A stretch of DNA of 10,841 nt from Tieghemiomyces parasiticus (taxonomy: Eukaryota > Kickxellomycota > Dimargaritomycetes > Dimargaritales > Dimargaritaceae), in the NCBI GenBank assembly GCA_027575765.1, contig JANBPT010001316.1:1-10841 (forward strand), read 5' to 3'. Below, piece by piece: positions 1 to 7,074 of this stretch. The translations under genes and the position numbers were made by a program. Each line of letters starts with the position of its first letter. Position 1 is the first letter of the stretch. The notes beneath the pieces were generated by a model. That model did no database searches. It saw only the letters and a list, made by a program, of their open reading frames with translations, and was not told where the DNA came from.

Positions 1-1400
1 TAAGGGGCCGAGATATAACCACGGTCGGCAGGGCCGCGGGTGGGAAGCCCACCGCATAGTGGCGAAAAAGCACCGCCAGGGAGAATGCTAAAAAGGGTGG
101 TCGAGCGAGGGAGGCGTAACGCTGTTGTCCCCCACGTAAGGTAACCGGAGGTGTAAAGCTGTGCTTTAGGCAAGTGACGCGGCACTCTCTCTCTCCCGCG
201 CGCACTTTTTTTTCTAATGTACAGGGTAGTCAAGCGAGTATGAAGATATGCCGTGAGGGCCAGGCTAAACCAACGTAGGGCGGAGTGGGGGAGACCGGCC
301 GTAGGTAAAACGACAGGCGTCTAGTTGGCAAAGACAGCAGATAGGCAGGCAGTAAACAGGAATCTAGACTTGCGGGTGGCAGTTGAACGATGCAGAATGG
401 GTAATGCTGAGGTTAAGAATGGACGTGGGAGAGACGAAAAGGCCCAGTGTGCCAGACCTGCAAACTATCAAATATTAGCTTGGAAATTAAAAAAAGATAA
501 TGTGCGATAGAAAAGAAGAGTGCAAGAAAAGAAATAACCGCGGGAATGCGAAGCAAAAAGGGGCAAGCGGAGGGCATAAGGTAGACGGGGACGTTTTGTC
601 GTACCCGGCTGTTCTAGCGGAAGGAGGCCTAAAAGTGTCAAAATAAGCAAAAGAGAGCGGGACAGGAATAGAAACGGGTATTGGCATACCTAGGAAAAAT
701 ATAATCAGATACGCTGCTAGTATGGCCTTGAAAAGTCTATGAGAGGCAGTGGGCAGTGTCTAGAGTCGGGTAGGGTGGGGGAGGGGCACTTGAGGTATAG
801 GGTGGGTGGTAGAGTGAGATTGACAGAGAAGATGGGGAGGCGCCGCTCCAATGTGTCGAAGGGTCGAGCTCAGGGAACACAAGTTCCAACTGGTCATATG
901 TATGCGCAGCCATCCAACCGGATGAGGATGAAGACGGGCGGGCGGAGAGAGCCAGGGTGTGAGGTAAAAACGGTGAGGTGATGGCGGCGGGAGAACCAAC
1001 ATAACCGATGGGAGGGACTATAGCCTCTAGGCCTTTACGTCTTGTCCGACCAGCCAGTCGCTTTCGTCCTACGCGCCAGGCCAATACGGCCGGCTGCTGG
1101 AGTAACCCTTATCCACAGCGTCGCTGGCCCCAACCGAAGGGGATAAAGCGAAATAAAATAAAAAGAGAAGGGAAGAGGGCGATAGAAAAGAGGAAGGGCG
1201 GGTGGCTTTGCGTAACGATGGTCGAGCGCCATAAAAAGAACGCCGCTCTTCCGGGTACCACCACCATCACATCCGCTCCTCCTCCTCGGTCTCGTTGAGC
1301 ATCGATAACAGAACGTCTCAACAGGTAGAGTAGGCCGCTTTTGGACAACCATCGCGAGGCGATTCGGCCCGGAGTTTGTGGATGTGAGTTAAGTATACTT
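1..1400 (-). promoter_or_regulatory. Pyrimidine-rich non-coding region, probable promoter/leader of a minus-strand gene to the left
   Basis: I find no convincing gene on either strand. Between about 500 and 1300 the minus strand is dominated by C and T (long runs of CTTTT, CCTCC and TCTC type), and the reading frames there encode biased Pro/Ser/Leu or Arg/Gly strings with no conserved pattern. The same strand bias occurs upstream of the transporter gene at 9049-9480, where it clearly precedes a minus-strand start. By analogy I infer that this is the upstream region and leader of a minus-strand gene whose body lies left of position 1. A short (CT)5 stretch (185-194) and a T8 run (206-213) lie inside. 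An ATG on the minus strand at 57-55 with A at -3 stays open to the window edge (19 codons), but that is too short to call a gene. Confidence 0.35.
458..689 (-). other. Candidate leader intron, minus strand
   Basis: Read on the minus strand, AG|GTATGC (donor starting at 689) leads through a T-rich stretch to GCTAAT (branch-like, 479-474) and ends at TTTGCAG (acceptor, last base 458). Donor, branch-like element and acceptor have the spacing usual in fungal introns, and the length (232 bases) is plausible. The flanking sequence has no long reading frame, so if real it would be an intron in a 5' leader. This rests on motif order only. Confidence 0.2.
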
Positions 1401-2013
1401 GTGGCAGGTTAATAGTTTGATCAGCCGTGGCTTTAGAGTCGAGTGGAGTTGAACACATTGATTGAAAGCATAGGGTGACTGCATGGCGTAGGTTTGAGTC
1501 CTTGAAGTGGCTCTAGAGGGTTGCTGTAGGTAGGCCACAGCCGAAAGACACCGGGGTATAATTGGGAGGCAATAGGGCTAGTGGGTTGAAGGAGGGTTGG
1601 TTTGATGTCCATAATTTCACTCGTAGCCATGCAAGCACTCATGAGGACCTCAACCGACATTCGCTACGGCGACAGGTAAGTGTTTCCATCGCCGCTGCAA
1701 TTATTACAGGCTCCTTCGAAGACGGTGGTAGATAAATCCAAGTGGTACATCTAACAGTAGCCCCGGTTTACCAAACCAACATTTGGGTGTACGGATTCTA
1801 AACCTTCTGACCTAATGCGCCCGGTTCTCAGGTATCAACTTATGGTCTAACCGCTTGATATTAGGTTAAATAGGGTCTCGTAAGCCACGTTTCATTACAA
1901 TCTTCAAGGCAGCTACCAGGCAGATGCCCAATCGACAGTCACCTGAAAGGTGTACAGCAAGGTGTGTGACCGATCCTACTCGTGGCCGACCTATCATCGG
2001 CTATCCAACGATA
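1401..2013. other. Non-coding stretch, no recognisable gene
   Basis: The purine/pyrimidine strand bias of the left flank ends near 1350-1400 and the sequence becomes mixed. A 75-codon minus-strand frame (1433-1660) has an ATG but no recognisable domain and a composition like random sequence. A consensus-perfect plus-strand splice donor CAG|GTAAGT sits at 1673-1681, just after a short ATG-initiated frame (1605-1675). The acceptors I tested (last bases 1709 and 1831) both run into stops within a few codons, so I do not call an exon. Confidence 0.4.
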
Positions 2014-2755
2014 TTACTGGTCTCCCCGCCCCATCGCAGATCGTCGACAAATGCGTGCTACAACATGATTAGGAGCAAAATATCCAAAGCTGAGCATTAA
2101 ACACTGTATGGGACACTGGGCTACATAATCGCGGTACCTGGTATACTCATCCAGCTGAACCAGCTGAGGCCCAAAGTCACCCGCCAGGTCCCTGTCATGG
2201 TAGTCAGGCATCTCGTCCCACGATATATTACTGGAAACTAGCTCTCCAATCAGATACCCCGGGACGGAGCTGCCCATCTCTGAGGCCGAACTTGTTCCCT
2301 CTTACATGGATTTCTGGAGAGGTTTATTCAGGTGGGAGCCCCTTGTTCTCGAAATCGTACTGGTAGACCTCGTCGTCCTTAATGGGTAGATTCCATGACT
2401 TGAAGCTACGATGAACCACCCCAATTTTATATAGGTACTGGAGCTTACGAGTAATGGTCCTTATCTTATGGTCGTGGTTTCTCCTGAACTATCACATTTG
2501 TTTCTGGGTCAGGTACGCTTGCCAATCGTTACGAATGCCACTGAGTAAACCCAGGGTAATTTCAGTTCCCTCGAGCATGCGGTACACACCGACCTCGCGA
2601 TCACTATTCAAAGCCCTCATATGTAGAGTGGTGAGGCGAATGGTAGTGGGCGCACTATAATTGGGGTTTGTCCTGAAGATTTCTACGTTGGTATTATACG
2701 AAGGGCTAGAGAGTGACGTCCATGTCTTCCCATACCTGAAGCATCTGGCTGAAAG
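2014..2755 (-). pseudogene. Decayed protein-kinase-like gene
   Basis: In one minus-strand frame, 2755 to 2327, the order of a kinase fold can be read. An N-lobe segment with DREVGVYRMLEG (Glu codon at 2596-2594, like the alpha-C glutamate) comes first. The helix before the catalytic loop (KLQYLYKIGVVH) follows, then the catalytic loop HRSFKSWN (CAT at 2413), and then VYQYDFENKG, where DFE (2356-2348) takes the place of DFG. The family pattern HRDxKxxN is kept except that the catalytic Asp is Ser. Two adjacent in-frame stops, TGA TAG (2494-2489), split the frame and TAA follows at 2326. Similar-looking sequence continues one frame over from 2301 to the TAA at 2016-2014 (an ATG occurs at 2277), with a DEMPDYHDRD segment, which implies a frameshift near 2302-2325. 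I infer a dead copy of a fungal kinase-like accessory family. Alternatives are an atypical kinase with introns over the stops, or an aminoglycoside-phosphotransferase-like fold. No intact start or glycine loop is visible. Confidence 0.6.
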
Positions 2756-3516
2756 TTACCCAGATATATCTTCAACCTCGTCGGAACTGAGTTTTCGGGA
2801 TGTAGTACACTAGGTGAAAAGCAGTCAGATAGTGTTAGAAAGTTAGGGCTCCACCGTACCCAGGGTGATACAAGATTACCCAGGCGAAGCCCTTTTTTCG
2901 GCTATCTATAAATGTATTGCCGGCGTGACACTTTATGTGACAGAAGGTGTCTCGAGGAATCGGGGGTCATTGCAAATAATAAAAAAACTTTGCCAGGTAC
3001 GAGTGACAGAGGTCGATGAGTGTAGATGGTCTGTTTCGAGGTGATACTCATCAGAATTCAGGTATCTGGGGCTGGGTATTCCATGGCCTGGATAGAGCCT
3101 GAGAGTACAAGGGGCAGGGGAGTTACGAAGGGAATGGTTGAGATGGGCCATAGCAATTAGTCAGTGGCGGTGCCTTTAGGAATTGTATGAGAGCAATGTG
3201 TAGGAAAATAGGATGCTTGGGGAGAGTGTGGTAAGTCCTTTGATCAGCAACAGTGGCTTGGGGCATGACTCGATGGTAGATTGTGAAATCCTGGAGACCA
3301 AAAGTATAATCTTGGAGAGCGGGTGCATGCTAAGTGCCAAAAAAAAAAAACTCACCCTACCAAGTTGGCAAACCGACAGAGACGGTGATAAACCCCTCCA
3401 GAAGACGGATCCCTACGACCTGATCGGTATCATGGAATTATTCACCTTCATAACCAACGAACAAAAGGTGGCACTGCTAGGTAATCTAACGGTCCATGTC
3501 TCTGAAAGTCTTATTA
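2756..3516. other. Unassigned stretch between decayed coding relics
   Basis: Two reading frames start with ATG here: 2933-3151 on the minus strand (72 residues, Ser/His/Pro-rich) and 3213-3524 on the plus strand (103 residues, with a KKKK produced by the A12 run at 3339-3350). Neither shows a domain I recognise. The minus-strand frame and the further open minus-strand sequence at about 2718-2904 lie directly upstream of the kinase relic and on the same strand, so they could be remnants of its N-terminal part, but nothing in them proves this. Confidence 0.3.
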
Positions 3517-3600
3517 TACTGTAAGAGGTACTTTCATCGTATCATTAACCGGTTAATTAATGACCAGATCCCATCAACTTCCCTCACAGTATAATAGTCT
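3504..3600. repeat. Cluster of inverted repeats around a 14-bp palindrome
   Basis: The arms TATTATACTGT (within 3507-3527) and ACAGTATAATA (within 3583-3600) are inverted copies about 60 bases apart. Between them lies a perfect palindrome ATTAACCGGTTAAT (3544-3557), flanked by TCATTAA (3542-3548) and TTAATGA (3557-3563). GAAAGT and ACTTTC (3504-3509 and 3530-3535) form a further short pair over the left arm. Together they could fold as a cruciform or a tiny foldback element. No target-site duplication is obvious and arms of this length can occur by chance. Confidence 0.3.
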
Positions 3601-3705
3601 TGGATGTAATCCAGTGACAGCTATCTGGTTTATACCCGATAACTGTAAGACGGCCAGCATATCGTCCATGTAGTGACCTACTCTCACATTGCCCATACTG
3701 ATCCC
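3517..3705 (-). pseudogene. Decayed coding frame with YMDD, family not identified
   Basis: One minus-strand frame reads protein-like across two in-frame stops (TGA at 3576-3574, TAA at 3555-3553). It begins after a stop at 3708-3706 with GISMGNVRVGHYMDDML (Tyr codon at 3672) and continues through INQIAVTGLHPRLLYCEGS to WDLVIN after the first stop. The same frame also looks coding further upstream (about 3771-3709) between stops. YMDD resembles the reverse-transcriptase active-site motif, but the context before and after it fits a retrotransposon poorly. The GLHPRLLYC part faintly resembles a kinase catalytic loop of the HxDxxxxN kind. I assign no function. It lies on the same strand as the kinase relic at 2014-2755 and may be another piece of the same decayed block. 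Confidence 0.25.
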
Positions 3706-4251
3706 TCAAGCTCTTTGCATCAGTTAGCAGAGGTTGGCTTGTTTATGTTTGTCGTAGTAAAGGCAACGTATCAGTTACGTCCCTCCCCGATCTCGCCAAC
3801 TTATGATCTAGCCCAGCTGATGATGATGTTCTCCTATAGAACACTTGGTGATTAATAGAGTTGGAGTGGTTTCTAATTATGACATTTATAATCATGGTAC
3901 CGGCTTAACCAGTCACATTGTAACTGGGTGTGCGGCCCGAGGAAAGGTGGGGGGCAGATGATGTAAAGAACGAGGGTAACTCGATTGGTGAGAAGGCCAA
4001 TGTGAAAAGGATATTTATTGCACACTTAATGAATGGATCACTCATGAGGAATTCGCCCGCTGTCAACAGGTTCGTTTGCGGATGATGAGAGCCCGCTTAA
4101 TGTAGTTAAAAGACCTGATCCCTGGTCCTCCACTACGGGTGAGGGTGAACCCCAGTTTCATCCGAGGTCGAACCTGAAGTGGACAAGTAGCTGTTTACCC
4201 AATAATGAAGGCGTAGCCGTTCGTGAAGCAAGTCTTGGTGAGATGGCTTCA

Positions 4252-4416
4252 CTAAGAAGACCGTGTGGGGTGGAAGGCCACGGTCTTAGATCGGGAGGTC
4301 TCCAAACAGGACCCCTTGGTTAAAGAATGACTGGTTATTAGGTAACTGATTAACGATATCTTGCCGGACCCCCTGGTGAAGATGATGAAGAAATTCTGAC
4401 CCCAGGAAGGATTTAG
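4252..4416 (-). pseudogene. P-loop-like fragment, possible decayed GTPase
   Basis: A 54-codon minus-strand frame between stops at 4419-4417 and 4254-4252 contains a hydrophobic strand FFIIF followed by TRGSGKISLISYL (Lys codon 4362-4360) and then GSCLETSRSKTVAF. The order hydrophobic strand, GxGK, helix, then a Ser/Thr-rich segment resembles the G1 and switch-I region of AIG1-type or septin-like GTPases found as accessory families in fungi. The first Gly of the Walker A pattern GxxxxGK[ST] is Phe and the Ser/Thr after Lys is Ile, so it would not be functional. A GGPG segment further along in the same frame (4131-4120) could be a worn DTPG, but the spacing of about 80 residues is longer than usual. 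A short GSGK may arise by chance, so this is a weak call. Confidence 0.25.
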
Positions 4417-4721
4417 TCACCCAATACATACGTACAGCGCGGATAAATATGAGATACACTTTACCGCAATACATAATCATGCAAGGGGGTGTGCAGCTCA
4501 AGGGAGAGTGCCTGAGGTAACAGAGAGCGAGATGATTAACCGATTGGGGTTGTGAACTAGTGAACCGTCAAATGTATTTTACCATTAAATAATGTATATA
4601 TTACGTACAAAAAACTATTTATGACTTAGCGAGCCACACATCAATTCAATGGGCTGGATTTGGTGTTGGGAGGCTTTTTGGTGTAGTGGGAGGGGGGGCT
4701 TGGCCTCGATTCTTTCAGGTG
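4417..4721. other. AT-rich spacer, no gene seen
   Basis: The stretch around 4565-4625 is rich in A and T, including TATATATT. The later part (about 4670-4700) has a G7 run. No frame looks coding. The end of the stretch, TTCTTTCAG (4710-4718), is a good acceptor-like sequence immediately before the next candidate reading frame. Confidence 0.4.
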
Positions 4722-4979
4722 ATGAACTGTGACGCAGACGTACCAGGCGCAGATTTAGTCACTTTGCGAGTGTACCGTGAGGATGACTACGTTGGGAATC
4801 TTCCCGGGAGCGTTTTAAATCTTTCGGTTACGTATGAGGGAAGGGACAAGCGCTGCGGTTATCCGGCAGTAATATTTTTGACCTTCCTGGGGTTCGGGGT
4901 GGACCCGCCGTTGCGATCGGCTATAATTTATGAATTTCCGTCTCCCGAAACCACGGTGACCGATTATTTTCCGCTGTAG
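4722..4979 (+). CDS. Hypothetical protein, 85 residues, possibly the last exon of a larger gene
   Basis: The frame from ATG at 4722 to TAG at 4977-4979 encodes 85 residues. I do not recognise the family. It is protein-like in character: a mix of charged and hydrophobic residues with beta-prone segments (DLVTLRVYREDDYVGNL, then SVLNLSVTYEG), a hydrophobic stretch AVIFLTFLGFGV at about residues 49-60 that is short for a membrane helix, and an acidic C-terminus. GC content appears higher than in the flanks. The frame is also open upstream to a stop at 4683-4685, but without another ATG. TTCTTTCAG just before the start would serve as a 3' splice site, so this could be a terminal exon whose earlier exons I cannot place. 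No promoter element is evident. It could also be a chance open frame. Confidence 0.3.
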   Translation: MNCDADVPGADLVTLRVYREDDYVGNLPGSVLNLSVTYEGRDKRCGYPAVIFLTFLGFGVDPPLRSAIIYEFPSPETTVTDYFPL

Positions 4980-5740
4980 AGCATCTGTTTACCACGCTGC
5001 ATTCTGAGTCTCGTTATATTAAAATAGATGATTCATTTGAAGCGCAGAATCTAGCCATAGCCGGATAAAGAAGCCAGTGTGGAAATGGCTTGAATGCGGC
5101 CCCCTATAGGTTTTGGTAACGTTTAGCTGTAGTTTCACAATCAGCAAAGATAATGACCGCCACTGCAGTCTTTTGGACTTCGGATGGAGGAGATACCTGG
5201 TGCAATTTACTCCAACCGAACTAATAAGCACCAAAAAAAAAAGTAAAACAGTTTAACTGATAGCGTGCCTGCTATGGTCCCTACTATCACCCGTTGACTA
5301 CATCTAATTGCTAAGTCTTCCCCACTCTAACAATCGATTCACACGCCTATAATCTGATACCCACGGTTTGCCTGAAATGATAGTCCGACGTTGGTGACCA
5401 ACCGTGAACCGTGAGGGGTAACATAATATGAAGAGATAGTAGAACGGTGTGTACGTAGGCTATGTACAAGATGTAAAAGTTCGATATGATCAGCTGGCAT
5501 ATGCTTTAATCAGAAACGGCGTGAATAATTCTCTGTAGGATTAGAAACCTAAGGAGTATATTTTATCCGGCCACTGCTTATAACGTGCGCTACGACAACT
5601 CTATTGTAAAGGGTATTATCATTTAGATTTTTGAGCTGGTATTACTCTATTCCTTACTTGTAAAAGTGTGGTTGTGTGGCCGAGACTATCGGTCGGTAAT
5701 ACTGTGAGCACACCTGAGCCTTTATGGCTTGTGAAGAAGT
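4980..5740. other. Non-coding stretch, no recognisable gene
   Basis: Frames here are short and broken. The longest minus-strand ones (5019-5234, and 5619-5858, the latter reaching into the next promoter) show no domain. An A10 run lies at 5233-5242. A 13-base inverted repeat GTTGGTGACCAAC lies near 5390-5402, followed by a tandem ACCGTGA doublet. Both are of a size that chance explains. Confidence 0.4.
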
Positions 5741-5750
5741 TATATAAAGA
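5741..5750 (+). promoter_or_regulatory. TATA box of the small Cys/His-rich gene
   Basis: TATATAAAGA lies about 135 bases upstream of the ATG at 5885. It is followed by an A/C-rich, G-poor leader (about 5781-5884, with ACAAGCACAACATTCACC) typical of fungal 5' untranslated regions. Position, orientation and leader composition agree with a pol II promoter for the plus-strand reading frame. Confidence 0.45.
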
Positions 5751-5884
5751 GTGAGGCTTTAGGTGCTCTTTATCTTCTGCCACACCATACATACAACAAT
5801 CAGTATTTATCATATCGTCGCCTAAATTTACCCTACAAGCACAACATTCACCCACCATACTCCGCCGAATCCTCCACTTCAGAC

Positions 5885-6100
5885 ATGTGTCATTTAGTAT
5901 TTGTCAAGTACGTCTGTAACTGTCTGATTATGTTCATTGAGGATAGATGCGAAGATGGAGCTGCAGGTAGAGAATGCCGGATGATTATTGAGAATAATGA
6001 AAGGCACCGGTTCCCCTGTATGCGACACCAGTGCACAGCCCCTTCGTGTACTAACCCAGTGTACAAAGATGGTCCGTTCTGCTTCACCCATAGTGAGTAG
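5885..6100 (+). CDS. Small Cys/His-rich protein, probable zinc-binding module
   Basis: This frame encodes 71 residues with nine Cys and four His. It begins MCHLVFVKYVCNC, a pattern seen at the start of many uncharacterised fungal Cys-rich proteins. The second half has ordered metal-ligand spacing: Cys45-x2-His48-x-Cys50-x4-Cys55-x10-Cys66-x2-His69, including FPCMRHQC and FCFTHSE. This matches the fungal pattern in which C-x4-C-x(n)-C-x2-H units recur, usually several per protein, so one unit with a short tail is minimal. There is no signal peptide. The start is supported by a purine at -3, a G-poor leader and an upstream TATA box. The stop TAG overlaps a donor-like GTGAGT (6092-6097): if that were spliced, the protein would be longer and could hold more units. 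I infer zinc binding; the role is unknown. Confidence 0.5.
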   Translation: MCHLVFVKYVCNCLIMFIEDRCEDGAAGRECRMIIENNERHRFPCMRHQCTAPSCTNPVYKDGPFCFTHSE

Positions 6101-7074
6101 GCACTATCGTAAATGAGATACTCTTGGCAAGTGGTCATCTACACTTCGCTGGTACCAAGGACCTACCGGTTGTCGTAGCCTAAGCCCCCTCCTGATTCAT
6201 ATCCCAAGTGAGGCCCACCGGCGGCCCCTGCCGTCCCAGGCGGTGCCACTCAACCTCGGTGGCTGCGCATGATAGCACACTGATTAATGGAAGGTCTATC
6301 TTCCTATCCCCCTGGTAGCCCCACTCTTCCATCGCTTTCATTATCCAAACCGGGTGCTGCCTGCTATTCTTTTAGCGCCTTAACTTTCTCTATTCCTGAC
6401 CTGGCGGCTACTTAGTTGTCTCTCCATTTCCTGCCGGCGCCTGGTCCCGCCTCGGCCTGTCGTCTTGGATCCTCTAGTCCAGGCTAAATAGTTACGATGA
6501 GTGATGCCGGTCATTGTTCCAGTATAAAAGACCTAACGGTCACTATCGAATAAAACGACAGCTATCACCCAATCTAAAGATCCACACACACACACACACC
6601 CGGTTAAAAGCTAAACGCTGGTTTGTTATATTTAGTAAGTTTCCCCTATCACAAGAAGGAGGATCTATATCGAGGCTTGAGGAGTACCTTAAGGGTTCAT
6701 GGCTAGTGAGGTAGTTGAGTCTAGTAAGCGATGGTGGTTCCACGTACAATATTCTTCTTAGCAACCATGGACTGATTGGGAGCTAGGGCGTAGGGCATAG
6801 GCATAGTGGAGAGTTAAATAGAGATGGATTGTGTTACGAATAATGGCCCAATTCTTAAAACGAGTTGTATGGGTGCATTAGTCTTGCCTGACTCTCCAGG
6901 TTTCACTAATGGTGTTTAGGTCAGAGTTGAACTGTTTCATTACACACAATTATTTGAAATTATTGGTAGATACTATTCAGATACTTTGTAAAGGCAATGG
7001 TTTTATCGAAATATAATGGTTAATAATACACTTTCGTTGGGGGTGGGGCCCGGACGGATCCACCTGCCCATACT
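6101..7074. other. Intergenic region, no gene seen
   Basis: The plus strand is C/T-rich from about 6180 to 6480, then becomes mixed, and is A/T-rich from about 6780 to 7030. This last part is the 3' flank of the transporter gene, which ends at 7075 on the minus strand. A TATAAAAG element lies at 6523-6530, but the first ATG after it that I examined (6699) gives only 20 codons. No long frame carries a recognisable domain. Confidence 0.45.
6583..6598. repeat. (CA)8 microsatellite
   Basis: Eight perfect CA units lie in non-coding DNA between the small Cys/His-rich gene and the 3' end of the transporter gene. Confidence 0.9.

Noticed and set aside
737..1352. Several overlapping frames of 79-115 residues in the left flank
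   Set aside because: Biased composition caused by the C/T-rich strand, with overlapping frames on both strands and no conserved pattern.
1491..1501. GGTTTGAGTCC, resembling a tRNA T loop
   Set aside because: The conserved C of the T loop is absent, the stem does not pair and no cloverleaf forms.
3669..3672. Calling a retrotransposon from YMDD alone
   Set aside because: The surrounding residues do not follow reverse-transcriptase blocks, and there is no RNase H, integrase or terminal repeat in reach.
4164..4174. GGTTCGACCTC on the minus strand, resembling a tRNA B box
   Set aside because: The flanks do not pair as a T stem, and no A box or acceptor stem is seen at the expected distance.
4257..4287. 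9-bp perfect hairpin AAGACCGTG/CACGGTCTT, with a 7-bp pair next to it (4223-4252)
   Set aside because: Hairpins of this size are expected about once by chance in 10 kb, there is no T-run, and bacterial-type terminators do not apply in a fungus.
5619..5858. Minus-strand 79-residue frame with several Cys
   Set aside because: It runs through the TATA box and leader of the better supported plus-strand gene, and it has no ordered metal-ligand spacing.
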